From Fomes fomentarius (taxonomy: Eukaryota; Basidiomycota; Agaricomycetes; Polyporales; Polyporaceae), in assembly GCA_022606135.1 (NCBI GenBank), contig JABYQN010000002.1:3906001-3970000 (forward strand): DNA of 64,000 bases, given 5' to 3'. Of this stretch, positions 33,719 through 45,758 are shown in pieces; the stretch's first letter is position 1; each line of letters begins with the position of its first letter. A program made the translations under genes and the position numbers. The notes under the pieces are model-generated. The model ran no database searches. It saw nothing but the letters and a program-made list of their open reading frames with translations, and was not told the DNA's origin.

Positions 33719-36700
33719 GATACTGCTTACTTTCGCATCCTGCGCTTAATTTTGATCCCACAAGCCCCCATTGTACTCCGTGTTCCCCAATCGGACATTC
33801 ATCCCGCATGTGCTCTATTTGTATCCATCCCTCCACCCATCCCCGCATTGTTCTCACGTTGCAGCCTCACCCGCAGAAAATCACGACCAAATCATGACCT
33901 TCCCTTTTTCAATACCACCCCTCTATTTCTTCTACTTCTTTTTTACAACTTAAGCTATTCTCTGCACATATCATTTTCTTCTTTCTTGTCTTCTGCCTTT
34001 CCCGTTTTGCCTTGTTTGTTTTTGTGTTCTTCGGCAGGGACTCTCGTCTGCCTCTCGCCCCCGTCCCTACCCCGTCTCGTGCGCGAGCGCGCGCCACGGA
34101 AAGGGAATCGGGACTTCGGGAGTCCGCTCGGAGCTCTCTCGCTACCCTCATGGAAACTACTATCGACATCGGAACGACTAATAGAATGTCTCTCCTCGCG
34201 CCTCGCGTCCCATGTCTCGTGTCCCGCAATCCTCCTTCGTCCGTTGACGCAGCTCGTGGCTCGTGTTCGTTCGCGCTCGCTGTTACCTGCGCCATCACCG
34301 TCCGAGTCGGATGGACCGCACAGTGGCACGCACGTCCAATGACCGGGCCAGTGGCACCTCGCGTCGCATCTCTACCTACGTTCCCCTTAATCGTCTTGGC
34401 CGCTACCACCGTTCTTTCACCCGTTCCCTTCGCGCTTGCGCTGTTCGCATCCCTGGCCGGTCGTTTCGTTCCGAATATTCGACGGTCCTGACAGGAATCG
34501 CCTAATTCCGCGAGCCTCGGCCTGGTTCTCCCTGCGTTTTACGTTACGCCTGTGTCTCGATGCCCGACTATATCTGACCCCGCTCCGCTCGCAAACGTCA
34601 CGCAACGCAACGCACGGAACGCCACGCTTCCTCACTCGCACCTGCACACACGCCTTATCGTACACCCCAAGCTAATCCACTATCGTACAGTCGTACAGAC
34701 TAACAGAGCGCGTTTGCGCTGTAATGTGGACTGCGGCGGCGATGCTTCTCCATCCTCTCCCTCCTCCCCCATCTGGAGGTCGGTCCTGGGTCATCAGAAG
34801 GATTGGTGTCACGCGGGAGAAACACCCCTGCGGTTCTGGCCGGCGGGTTTGGGGGGTTTGGGGATTGGGGTGGGAGCAGCCGGACGTACATGGAATGGGC
34901 GGAGAGGGGGGAGGCGTTGGATACGGCGTAGCGCGTGAGGAGGGAGAGAGTTTGGTGGAAGATGCTGAGGAAGAAGATCGCTCGTTTGGGGAGGGAAGGG
35001 GACGGAGGAGGAGAGGAGAGGAGAGAAGAGGAGAGAAGAGGAGAGGAGAGGAGGAGTATAAGGTTGACTCACCCATACAACGTCGTTCGTTACTATCGTA
35101 AGCCCTGCCCGGATAATCGGCGTCACTCCCTGGACAATTGTGGCACTGGCTCCCGAGGTTTCCGGGCGTGTTGCAAGCCCCTTAATTGCTATTGCGCGTT
35201 CTGCTCTGCTGCGCGCGTTTGGTCCTGGAGTTTTCCCTCCTTGTGTGCACAGTGGGTGCTCGTCTGCGGGTGTGTAACATGTACACTGCTGGTGACCGAG
35301 AATTCGATAGTATACATCATGTCTGTTAAAATTGCATCCGGCAATTATCACTGACTGTACATTCTCATTCTAGAAGTGTTTCTACTCATGATCATAGAAC
35401 AATTGTCCTTCTGCAGCCGTGATGCATGTGCGGCGAGTCGGAGGGTGGTGTGCGTGATAAAGCAGCTCTGGGGCGTTGCTTTGTTCTTTTTTGAGTTTCA
35501 TTATCGAGAGTTCCGAGTTCGCTGGACGATCTCCGGACGGACGACTCTCGGATAGCCGGAATTCACTAGTATGTGCTAATACTGTTACTGTATGTAAGTA
35601 GCTTCCACATGCGTCGGGCAATCAGGAGGTTTGGTTTCTGGTCAGGCGACTGCCACCCCAAACAACCTCTGACTGAACTGAATACTACGATGGAAACGTT
35701 GGAGGGTGCAAACGCAAAAATGGCTTCGGCCATGGCCATGGCATCCCAGCCCAGCCCTGCAACCCGAGGATCTGAACGAGAAGCTGGCGCGTCCCATGGG
35801 CCATGGCCAGCTGCAGGAAATCTATTAGTATCAGATTTAGAGAGGCGGTTGGGGGGCGGGCGCGTTATCCCCCACCACTGGACTGGGGTTGCGCACAGTG
35901 ACAGTTGTGCCTGAACGACGACGCTGACATGGGCCGTCGACGGCCCGGCGGGAAGGTGCCAAGCTCCAGGCTCCAGGCTCCTGGTGGGGGTCGTAGTGAG
36001 CCTCATGAGGCTGGAGTGAGAGAAAGAGGGCGTAATGTGATTGATATGCATGACTCGTTGTGGTCCGTGACGCGTACGGTCAATGCATGTGCCACTTGCA
36101 AGCATTCAAGCAATCAAGTACTCGCTGGTAGGTAGGTACCACCAAGTTCGATTCGGAGAGATGGAGATCTGGCCAGGCACGCGATTTGAAGTCGCCGCGC
36201 TCTGTGGCTGGCCGCTGGGGGATTTGATAGGCTGAATGAGTCGTGGAGTTCGTGGACAGAGGGAGGGCCAAGAAAAGGAAAACATGCATCTTGAGTTCCG
36301 GTTAATGCGTCCCATGAGCATTCTTAGCCATGGGTGCGCATGCGGCCGGTGTTCAAGAAGTCACTGGCCCTGACGGGCTCTTGAGATCTCGGAGGAAGCA
36401 TCGCTTACAGCTTGAGGATGCGGATTCGGATTCGGTTGTACTAGTCGGTTTATGACATGGTGTGGGAAGTTGAAGGTTGAAGACGTCGTTGAGCGTCTAA
36501 CGATGGCTACTTGCCACCACGGTGACCGCTCTGGCAGGCTTCAGCTGAATTGTGCTACATACACTTGCCATACGGCACAGTATCCTTCTGGGCTTCCATG
36601 ACTGCTGCGTGCGTTGGTGACTGACTGGAAGCACATGCCAGATGTATCGAGAACGGAGCAGTTACGGTCACTGGCCCTGAGTGCCATCGGCGGCATTGGT

Positions 36701-38200
36701 AATGGCATTGGCAAGTTCGAATCCTTACTCTCTTCCTTATACGACTCGCCGCCCCCCCGGACCACGTCACGGCCATCTTGTCTGATCCATTCCGGCAAAC
36801 CAGACGACATCATTTGCAAAAGTTCTGCTAGTGAGTGGGTCCGGCCATCCATCGCCCTGTCGACGTCGCGCTGATGAGTTCCCGAACAGCTGTCCATTGA
36901 GGCCATCCTGAGCTGTGTGGATCATATGGCACAGGCACCGGAGGCGCGTCCTGAAATCACCGACACAGCAACTCAAATGCACAACTGACAGATATGTCAG
37001 GTCCCTCCCATCCGAATGAACCGCACTGCGATGCAGCGCAGCCTCGCCGGCTTCACAGCCGGAACTGGTCAGAAGTGCATATGCATGATCATCCCCCCCA
37101 TCCTGAAAGACCTGGAAGCGACCTGCTATTGCACACGCACTGCGCCGCTCAGACTGAGAAGCAGCGCACGGGACGTGGGCACGAATACACACACACGCAC
37201 GTTCAGTAGCCTACAGACGCAGGGAAACAGCTTCTTCCCCCTATCACGGGGCCAGCGGATGAGTACGTAGTGTGTGCGCTTCTGCTCAGGCTTGCCTTCG
37301 CGAACCGTGCAAGGAGGGGCTATGCCGTAAACCCTTCCAAGAGGCTTTGACCGCGTCACCAAGCGTGGGTGACACGGTTCATGATAGGATGTCCATCGAC
37401 ATTGTCGTCGCCCCTGTCGTGCAGTCCTCGCCCTCCGCTCCTTTCGTGCTATTCTTGTAATTTCCAGCTTCCGACCCTGCTTGGTGACCTGTGCCAGGAT
37501 AATCGTTGCATGGGCGTTGCTCTGCCTCACAAGTAACCCCGCGTGTGAGCAGTGGCGCTCATAGCGCCTACACCAGTTTCTCACTGATAAGTACTTATGT
37601 TTCGCAATAGCTGCCGTAGGTGCCTCAGTCGTCAAGACAGACTTGCAACGGTGTGAAGTTGTGTCAAGATAGGTATACTTCCATAGCTAATCACTTCCTC
37701 CTCTAGGTCTCGTGCGTAGTAACGACACCCCTCACGACTTGCATTCCACACTTTTTCATGTCATAACGGCCGCCGGCCCCGCCGCCTGAGACCTTCTGTG
37801 AGTGCAGTGCTCACTTTGACCGTCACTGCCTCTAAGCATTGATTTAGGATCATATTGATGTCAGATGTAACATGTACGCGTCCTGTATTGTCGACTTCAA
37901 GCACTTCAATAACCATCAGTTGCGCCTGGCCTGATGCTACTTCCAGACGCCGCGCAGAGGTAAGGTTAGAACGCCATCACTGTGTGTATTGCATTCACCC
38001 CTCTGCGGAGATGGAGATCATGCTGGCAGCTGTATAGGTCTAGTGCGCAGCGTGCTCTTGTGTGCCGTACATAAAAAGTCCAGCGAGCGCACGTCCAACC
38101 CGGGCTCCCCACTTCCACGTTTTGTTCTCCTATTTCTCACTCTTTGTGCCTTCTCCTTCTCCGGCCTGGTGCTGTTCTGATTTTTCTGATCTTCCCGCCA
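33719..38200. other. Long gene-poor region
   Basis: About 4.5 kb with no gene I can support. The first 1 kb is pyrimidine-rich, followed by scattered GC-rich sequence and a GAGAG-type repeat at 35005-35056. Many open frames overlap on both strands but none has a recognisable motif or consistent splice structure. A TATA-like ACATAAAAAG near 38069 precedes the secreted protein gene. Confidence 0.5.
35005..35056. repeat. GAGAG purine-rich repeat
   Basis: Roughly ten GGAGA/GAAGA units in tandem. A purine tract with no associated gene. Confidence 0.85.
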
Positions 38201-39368
38201 TGTACGTTAACGCTCTGGTCACTTTGGCTTTCGTGTTCCTGGGTGGCGTGCAGGCGGCGCCTGCCGGTGCGAAGCGGGACGATAGTACGTCCCTCCTTCC
38301 CTCCGATAGTATGTCCCTTTTTCCCGTCTCCCCGCGGACAACGTGGTGCTGATGGCTGATGCTCATCCATTCGTGCCGCTCTAGCCCCTACGCCGACAAT
38401 AGTACCACAAGTCGACATCCCCAACTGTAAGTGCATTGAGTCTATGCCACCGCCCGGAGGCCGAACTCATGTGCATGCAAGTGGGCCCCGTGAACGCGAC
38501 GTACATCCCCATATGGAGCTCGGCCGGCGTGAACCTCGGTACGTTGTGGTTGTGTCGCAGAGTTTCTGAGAAGGACCCTCCCTCATACTGAGTACCGCAC
38601 CCGCCGCCCCCGCCAGACCCGGCACAGACCCCGGACCCGACTAGTCTGATTTCGTTCATACAGGCGAACCAGCAGCAGGTCGAGTCAGTTAGTGAGTGTC
38701 TTCTCCTCATCCCCCCGCTGAATATTGAGTGCGTGGGTAGAAGGCTGACATGTGACCTCCTCGATAGTCGGGACTAAGACCGTTGCGCAGATCGAAGGTC
38801 CGTCTCGTTTCCACCCACGGCGAAACGTAGAACCACAACGACCGTGACGATGGAACTGACGCTACGCTCGCCGTCTAGCTGCCCTTGTGTTCGAACAAGT
38901 GACGTCTGCGCTCGGACCCTCGCCCGCGGGTATCTCCGTCTTCCAAGCCGGTGCGTAGCGTCCGCTCCGCAGTTCTCCAGACGGACCGTGAGGTCTCACG
39001 CGAACTTGAACTTGAACTTGATATATATGCAGTGTCGCAAGTAACGCCAGTCGTCGTCGTCTCGTCCGTCGGCGGTCCTGCGATCACCGTAGCCACCGGG
39101 ACAGCGTCTGCCAGCGGCGGGGCGTTCGAGACGACGTTCGCAGGGCACGTCTTCACCGCCGCGCCTGCGCCCAGGTGGGTTACCCATAACTAGTACTGTC
39201 ACCGCCGTTCGTGCTGATGCTGACCATGGAACCGCGGAATTCGAATCGTCTAGTAGCAATAACGCCGCCCGCACCTCGTTCGGCCTCAATATCCCTGGAT
39301 CGTTGCTCGCGCGGGGGGGCGCAGCAGCTGCTGGGAGCATACTCCTTGGGGCTCTTGCGGCGATATGA
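38201..39368 (+). CDS. Small secreted, probably GPI-anchored protein B, multi-exon
   Basis: Start at 38201 with a signal peptide (MYVNALVTLAFVFLGGVQAA). Small exons follow: TPTIVPQVDIPN; ATYIPIWSSAGVNL; PAQTPDPTSLISFIQANQQQ then VESV; VGTKTVAQIE; ALVFEQVTSALGPSPAGISV then FQA; and VSQVTPVVVVSSVGGPAITV followed by ATGTAS and TTFAGHVFTAAP. The last exon has an Asn/Ala/Ser stretch and ends SLLARGGAAAAGSILLGALA then AI, a short hydrophobic tail typical of a GPI-attachment signal. It is a paralogue of the gene at 16711-17809. Exons are mostly 30-100 nt; boundaries are approximate. Location at the plasma membrane or wall is inferred from the two termini, and the biochemical function is unknown. Confidence 0.65.
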
Positions 39369-40534
39369 AACGTGATCGGTTATGGGTTGAACGGAGCGCG
39401 TGCGCAGGCTCTCTTTCTCCCTCTGCGAGTCTGGCTAGGATTGTGGATTTGTATGGAACGAAAGGAGCGGAGGAACGACGCATCATGTCATGTAACTATA
39501 CTCGAGTCCGAGTCAGGCGCACTCGCCTTCTTTGCCTATCCGAGTTGGTCGATACCCCACAAATCCATATGGCCATATGGCCAGGTGGGACAGGTCAACA
39601 GTCTGTACTCGGATGCATGCGTGCACGATGCCCAGAAGGCACTACCTACTCAGTACTAAGCCAAGTATGCCGTTGCCACTATCACACCACAGGTCACGGC
39701 AGTATGCGGAGGAGGTCTGCGCGCAGATTGAGCGTAGATTCACTATTTAATTGTGCATCTATGGTTGCCATTGTCGTCGACGGGGAGACGCGGCGCACGA
39801 GAGCTTGCCAGACGAGGCTGGACCGGGGGCGTCCCGAAGTCCTTAGTAAGTTGCTGAGCCCCTTGATCTTCCGCGGCCGAGTCGCTGGATCCCGCGCCAG
39901 TGCAGCAGTAATTGAGTACTGTATAATTGCGCGTCAGGCACGCATGCGCACGCTCAGCTCAGGGACTCGGAGTGCTAAGTGCTACTTTAGGCTGGCGGTA
40001 GAAGGCAAGTAGTAGACGACGGCGTATTAGGAGCTATGTTAGTATTAACCTGGGGTGACTAGTACCACACTCTACTCACTTGGGAAGGGCGCTGTACCGG
40101 AACCTTATGATACTTGTCAATCTGCCACCCGAGCTCGGCGCATATAATGGGCCCGGGGAGGTCACTAGTACTAGTAATTTGGCGGCTCCGAGGTGGTGGT
40201 ATATGAGCGGTAGTGGACCTGCGGGGTTAAAACGTTTTTCCCGCACTGGCAGGTAAGTAGCTAGTAGCAGTAATATATATCATGAGCTGGAGTCGATTAT
40301 AATGATTGGTTTGAGGCCTTCTGCAAGTGCTGCTTGGTTTCTTGGTGCGGCGGAGGTTATGAGAGTCGGTTCAATCAGCTTGAGCTTGTTGGTCGGATTC
40401 GAAGACGGGACCCCGACGGGCAAGCCGCAGTGTCACTGACCTTCTTTGTCTCTGCTTTGATTCAATCAGGCGCGGCATTGAATGTCAGAGTTGGCTTCAA
40501 TTGTGGAGATACAAGGTAAGTAATGCGGGAACAC
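39369..40534. other. Intergenic, nothing recognised
   Basis: Several open frames without motifs. The sequence near 40150-40190 holds a short CTAGTACTAG palindromic run but no transposon ends were found. Confidence 0.5.
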
Positions 40535-41147
40535 TCATTGCATCAAGTAAATCCGGCCTTGGAGAGATTGCAGAGCACGAGAGGACCCTTCTGGGTAGGT
40601 CGGCTGCCTGTACAACGCGTGGAACATGTCCAGATCGCGCTTTAATTGAGGAGGATCCTTGGCTGACTCGCGAATCTCCCACATGCCGTTCCCGCAGTCG
40701 ATGCGGTGGCTGTCACGGCTGATCGTCCCGTACGTGCAAGGGTATGTCACGTAAGCATACACCGCAAAACACATCTCCACCTCTTCGAGCTGAAGCCCAA
40801 ATTTGTGGGCCATAGAAATATCTGCGGCAAGAACCTCATGCTGCTCGGAGGCGGTGAGGAGACCCTTGGGGAGGTCAGAGTCTTGTGTGTTGGTTCTCGG
40901 GCAGATGAGTCGCGTGCCAGCCCAGGGCGCATGATATCGCTGCAGTGCTGAGAGGAGGTGCCGTTTGCCAACCTCGAGGGTGAGCTTGCAGGTGATGGAG
41001 AATTGGATAATGTCCGTCAAAAGGCGGATGTTGTCAAATATTATGTTGGGTAGCTCAGGCGGCAGCTTCCCGAGCCGCCCAGGCTGGACTGTACGGTCGC
41101 CTCGCTGCAGCCAGGTTTCGACTTCGCTAAGAGGCGAGCGATCACGG
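40535..41147 (-). pseudogene. F-box protein fragment
   Basis: The minus strand reads LGKLPPELPNIIFDNIRLLT, then DIIQFSITCKLTLEVGKRHL and APWAGTRLICPRTN, a clear basidiomycete F-box domain followed by the WAG-R-ICxG-type region of one common subfamily. The frame continues through a less conserved stretch to a stop at 40535 (SLQGRIYLMQ). No convincing start codon precedes the F-box: upstream in frame the sequence reads SEVETWLQRGDRTVQPGRLG, and stops appear near the 12-bp tandem duplication TAAGATAACTTC at 41148-41171. It could be an intact gene whose first exon I failed to find, but it is shorter than usual for its subfamily. Confidence 0.5.
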
Positions 41148-41171
41148 TAAGATAACTTCTAAGATAACTTC
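41148..41171. repeat. 12-bp tandem duplication
   Basis: TAAGATAACTTC occurs twice head to tail, between the minus-strand F-box fragment and the plus-strand F-box-like gene. Confidence 0.85.
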
Positions 41172-41498
41172 ATCGGTAGGAGTTTATGCACATATCTCGG
41201 GAGAGTAGGAAGCCTGAGGGCTTCTAGTAGGCGAGAGAGCTGGAAGTTTAAGAAAGGCTCGTCGCGGCTGCCTACATCGCCACTCTTCTCTTTCCGGTCG
41301 ATGCACAGGCTGGTGAGTAACATCACATCAGCCACACAAACAGAGCTCATGTCAGAAATGTGTCACTCACAGCAACCATTCTTGACACAACCTGGCAGAG
41401 AATTAGGGGGTTCGACACAGTAGGTTGAATATCGTTGCCAGCGTTTGAATAGCAGAACGATGAGGGAAAGGTAGCCCCTCTTCGTCACCGGCCCGATC

Positions 41499-43243
41499 AT
41501 GGGCCAGGATGAAAGATCTAGACGCTCGTGTCTCGGGCTTCCAAATTTAATCATTCGTCGGCACAACAGTGGGTCATCATCCTCAAACTCGAAAATGCGG
41601 ACTGACGGCACTGCGACTGCTAACTTGAACAAAACCACTACGTCTGTCCTGGCCTCCCTTTCCTCAGGCATACTCTCCACCATATGCTCTCATTGCTCCC
41701 AGGCAACGTTATCGAGTCTTTCCACAATATGCCGGAGCGTCTCTACTACCGCACTCCAGCAATTATGGGCATGGCTCGAGTCGTTTGGATCGCTCATATA
41801 CACATTACCCTCGGACGCATGGCGGGCCACGGAAACTGATAGGGCAGTTACATTGGTGAGTGTACCACGTTGCATCCTCTTGCTGCAAGAATGGGAATGA
41901 GATGTGGCATATGTTAGTATGTCGTCCGCGATCTCACGCCATCCGACTTCACGCGATTCCACTTCTACGCCCCCTTCGTCGACCGGGTCGGCATACGCAA
42001 TCGCCTACTGCACAGGAAGCACCTTGTGGTGGACGCGAGCGCATGGGACGCTCTGCACAACTGCCCACTAGGGCACCTCCCCAATCTCTGCCGTGCATCC
42101 TTGTCCGTAGACAATAACGAAGACTCATATCGCGCCGCCGCGCGTCTCATCTCCACACTCTCGGGCTCATCGCCTAACGTCACGTACTTTCAGCTTGAAG
42201 TACTCGGGACTTACGAGGGGGAAGGGACTTACGGACTCGTGGAGGATGCTATAGAGGGCTTCGTGCTCCGCATCAAGGATGCAACCAAATTCCTCGTAGG
42301 CGTAGCGATCAGGCCCCCTGGTCTTTGGCAGCTATCCACTTTCGCGTCCCTCCACGAATTACGGCTCCAATTGTATTCGAGGCATCATGCTCTTGATACG
42401 AGTTGTGAGCGAAGACCTGAACGTCCCTTCCCCTCTCTGCGCAATCTATCCGTGTCTACCGATAGCGTACACTTGCTAGGCTCGTTTTTGAGAAACATAC
42501 AATCTTCTCAGATTCAGGCGGTCGTCATTACCACGACGCAAGCCCTCTCCAACGACGAGTTCAGATTCCTTGCGGAAGCACTCGGACGTCATCCATCTTG
42601 CGGATCGATCACCCAGCTGTGCCTAGGTCTTGGCCACGGTAAGAAGATGCAACCGGTACATCGTATTAACGCAGAAGCATTTGCCCTGCTGTTTGCCCTC
42701 GGCGCTCTGGAGAGGTTCACTTTGCAGGGCAGTAGCTATCCCGCTATCGACGACACGGCATTCTGCGAAATGATCAAGTCGTGGCCCTCGATAGAAGAAC
42801 TCGCCTTTCCTATTGATGGTCCCCACACCGGCGTCACCTTCGCTGGTTTGGCCTGTCTCATGCAACATCCCACCAAGTTGGAGATGGTGTGTCTCGCGCT
42901 CGCGGATGTGGACGTGAGTTCCGTAGAGATGGCGCTCCAGCTAGGATCAGAAATAAGGAAATTCTCGGAAAGCCCTCTGTCCAGGATACATGTCGGCCGG
43001 CCGACAATCAGCGAGGCCCATGTCATTCAGATCGCCTCAGTCCTGTCGGCGTGGTTTCCGAGCATGTGGGGCGTGGGCCACGGGTGGAGAATGGTGTGGT
43101 CTCCCGCCTTCGAGGAGTTGGGGCCGGAGGAGCAAACAGTTGAACAGAGCATGAGGGCGCGGTGGATAACTGTTCGGAATCTGGTTGTTGCATTCGCTCA
43201 GGTGCGCATGCAGGAGCGGACGTGGGCGCGGCGGGGCCCTTGA
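41499..43243 (+). CDS. F-box/LRR-like protein, intact family member, up to 561 aa
   Basis: Two exons, about 41499-41855 and 41918-43243, in matching phase. The F-box-like N-terminal region reads LASLSSGILSTICSHCSQAT then LSSLSTICRSVS. The body has degenerate leucine-rich periodicity (LSTFASLHELRLQLY; FPSLRNLSVSTDSVHLLGSF; FALLFALGALERFTLQGSSY; GVTFAGLACLMQHP), and the C-terminus is EEQTVEQSMRARWITV. The true start may be the later ATG at 41595 (MRTDGTATANL). It is the intact reference for two decayed relatives: the transposon-split copy at 700-6171 and the truncated copy directly downstream. A role as SCF ubiquitin-ligase adaptor is inferred from the F-box-like start only. Confidence 0.75.
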
Positions 43244-43838
43244 GCTACGCAATGCCCTCTATCACCTCGCCTGTCTCCCTAACTTGCAACACATGGACAT
43301 TCACTGCTCGCGGGACGACTACATCGAAGGTCGCGCCATCCCTCACGACAGCGCGCCGTTCCCCTCTATACAGACTGTCACCATCTTCACAAACACTCTT
43401 GGTTGGTGCACTGCGTTGCTTTCGGTCATCCACTGACCGGGCCTCTACGAGCTCACCATACACGTGCTAGACGACACCACCGTGGAAGGTGACTTCAAGG
43501 CCTTTGCTGGCATCGTCCTCTCCGGCTGCCCCTCGCGCGAGGCGCGCAGGGTTCTCATAGTCGGCGTCGATACCGCCTCCCCAATCTCTTACCACCCAAA
43601 GGCCCTTCCTCCGAGCGCGATATGCTCTCTGTTCGCTCTTCGTGCTTTGACAAGGATACACATCATCGGGCGCTGGTATGTGGCCCTCGACAACGATACT
43701 ATAGCGCAGCTCACCCTTGCGTGGCCCGAGCTCCAGCATGCTCAGTTCTGTACCGACTCCGAGTCTGTGTGGACCTACGAATCGAGTGTGACCCTTGCGG
43801 GACTTGTGCCCCTTGCGCACTGTCTTCTGCTCGTTTGA
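43244..43838 (+). pseudogene. Truncated F-box/LRR-like paralogue with in-frame stop
   Basis: It begins right after the stop of the intact gene and stays mainly in one frame. LACLPNLQHMDIHCSRDDY and FPSIQTVTIFTNTL are followed by an in-frame TGA (VIH, stop, PGLYELTIHV). It continues SAICSLFALRALTRIHIIGR and SSVTLAGLVPLAHCLLLV to a stop at 43838. The blocks match FALLFALGALERFTLQ and GVTFAGLACLMQHP of the neighbour. It lacks the N-terminal F-box and the C-terminal RARW block. It is a tandem relic of the neighbouring gene family. Confidence 0.72.
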
Positions 43839-44789
43839 TATCGCGTTGGCCGATCTTGGTGAGGAAGCGATGAACTCAGCAATGCATATATGCTTCCAGC
43901 CTCGACTTGAACGCAGTGTCAGATTTACTGGTCAGCCCCTACTACCTGGGACGTCCTCGGACAATCTCAACTGGAACGAGGGGGTCGTATTATGCAGTCC
44001 GTGCGTACGCTTTCAAGAGATCTAACTTGTTGACAGTGTAACAGTACAGTTAGCACGCAATATAACGACACATTTCCATCTTCTCACACTCGCCCACTCG
44101 AGTACCTCGTCTCTTGGCTTCCTTGGGTTGTCTACATCCCGACATCGGCCCATGTCTGCCAGCAGCCACCGGACCACCAGTCCTCCTCGCCAAGGAAAGA
44201 TTTTGTCACACGGCAGGTAAGTCCCCGTTATCTTTCCAAGAATGTGACAGAAAAGGCACGAACCTTTCTTCTGCACGCAATCACTCAAAACGTGTGGTTA
44301 CGCATTTTCATAGAAAACGTAGGGTTGCCCACTCTGTCAGTGTTCAAGTGGAGCGTGGCATCTCAGCTTGAAGGTCGAACGTTGAACGTTCAAGTGATGG
44401 TTACCGCATGTCCTCCATCGGCTTTTGATGAGTCATTCGAGCCACTCATGAGATCCCGATGTTCCGATCGCTTATGCGATGATTACCAGATGCAATTGCA
44501 TCTCTATCTTACGGATGGTTCTGCAGGTCATTCGAACCACTCATGAAATTCCGATGTCCCGAATGTCCGCTTCAAATTCGAGTGGCTATCGACTTTGTGC
44601 AGTGCTCATGCTTGGGAGGGCAAGCCCTTCACAAGCTGGCCGGCTTGCAACGCAATAGCTTGCTTTCGGCAACGTGCAAGGTATAAGAGGGAGAGTCACA
44701 CAGTTCTGGTCGCCACTCTTCCCTCTGCCTCCCTCGATTATACAGCCCTTCAGCTCTACTTCGACATCATCTCTATCAAGTCATAAACT
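43839..44789. other. Intergenic, nothing recognised
   Basis: No gene supported. A GGTATAAGAG at about 44678 is a plausible TATA element about 110 bp before the NmrA-like gene. Confidence 0.5.
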
Positions 44790-45758
44790 ATGTCCCCCAC
44801 CGTCTTCGTCACCGGTCCGACGGGCACAATGGGAGGAGCCGCTGCCCACGAATTCCTCCGCCGTGGCTGGGCCGTCCGCGCCACCGTCCGCGACGACACC
44901 ACTCCCGTCGCCGTCGCTTTGAAAGCCGCGGGTGCCGTCCTGGTCCGCGGCGACTGGAACAACGAGGCCGCGCTGAAACAGGCCCTGCACGGCTGCACGG
45001 CTCTCTTCCTCAACCTGCTGCCCGACTTCAGCGACTTCGCATCCGAGCGCCGCCACGGTCAGGCCATCTTGGACCTCGCGCGCGCCGCAGGCGTCAAGCA
45101 CGTCGTCTACTCGTCGGTCCTGGCTGGGCCCGACAAGATCGCAGAACTGGCACGCCTGGGATTCGGGGAGACGCCGGGGACGACCGTCATTGGGAACAAG
45201 GTCGTGCTCGAGGACGCGACGCGGGCCTACGCGGCCACCAACGACAGCGGCGAGAAGTCCGAACGGATCTACACGCTGCTGCGCCCCGGCTGGTTCATGG
45301 CGAACCTGCTGGAGCCCAAGGTGCGCTTCTACGGCGACATGCCCCAGACGGGCGTGTGGACGACGGCGCTGCGGCCGGACACGGTGCTGCCGCTGGTGGA
45401 CGAGCGCGACGTGGCTGCGTTCGCGGCGGCGGCGATCGAAGACCCGGAGCGGTTCGGCGGGAAGGAGATCGCGGTCGTGTCGCAGGTCGCGCCGGTCACG
45501 GAGGTGGTCGCGGAGCTGGGGCGCGCTGCGGGGCGGGAGCTGGCGCTCAAGTTTTTGTCGGATGAGGAGCTGCCGGGCGCGTTGCAGAAGAACCCGCTGC
45601 TGTTGGGACAAGCGATGTCGCGGGACCTAGCAAAGGGTGTCGACATGGAGAGTGTCAAGGCATGGGGGATTCCGACACACTCGTGGAGCGACTATCTGGA
45701 GTGGAAGAGGGACTTGGTGCTGCAGACGTATGTGAGCAAGGGAAAGGGAACAGCCTGA
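44790..45758 (+). CDS. NmrA-like NAD(P)-binding oxidoreductase-fold protein, 322 aa
   Basis: One intronless exon. The N-terminus MSPTVFVTGPTGTMGGAAAH has the GxxGxxG dinucleotide-binding motif of atypical short-chain dehydrogenases. VRATVRDDTTP, LVRGDWNNEAALKQAL, GVKHVVYSSVLAGPDKI, LRPGWFMANLL and LVDERDVAAFAAAAIEDPER follow as expected for the NmrA family. Such proteins bind NAD(P) and act either as redox sensors that regulate transcription or as reductases in secondary metabolism; which applies here is not visible. Like the GH79 gene it is intronless and very GC-rich in a neighbourhood of multi-exon genes. The length is normal for the family and the frame intact. Confidence 0.9.
   Translation: MSPTVFVTGPTGTMGGAAAHEFLRRGWAVRATVRDDTTPVAVALKAAGAVLVRGDWNNEAALKQALHGCTALFLNLLPDFSDFASERRHGQAILDLARAAGVKHVVYSSVLAGPDKIAELARLGFGETPGTTVIGNKVVLEDATRAYAATNDSGEKSERIYTLLRPGWFMANLLEPKVRFYGDMPQTGVWTTALRPDTVLPLVDERDVAAFAAAAIEDPERFGGKEIAVVSQVAPVTEVVAELGRAAGRELALKFLSDEELPGALQKNPLLLGQAMSRDLAKGVDMESVKAWGIPTHSWSDYLEWKRDLVLQTYVSKGKGTA

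Noticed and set aside
34672..35351. Overlapping proline/serine-rich frames around the GAGAG repeat as a gene.
   Set aside because: Low-complexity translation of a purine/pyrimidine tract with no splice structure.
41363..41683. Minus-strand frame (106 codons) as the first exon of the minus-strand F-box gene.
   Set aside because: It overlaps exon 1 of the plus-strand F-box-like gene, has no motif, and no phase-compatible junction to the F-box was found.
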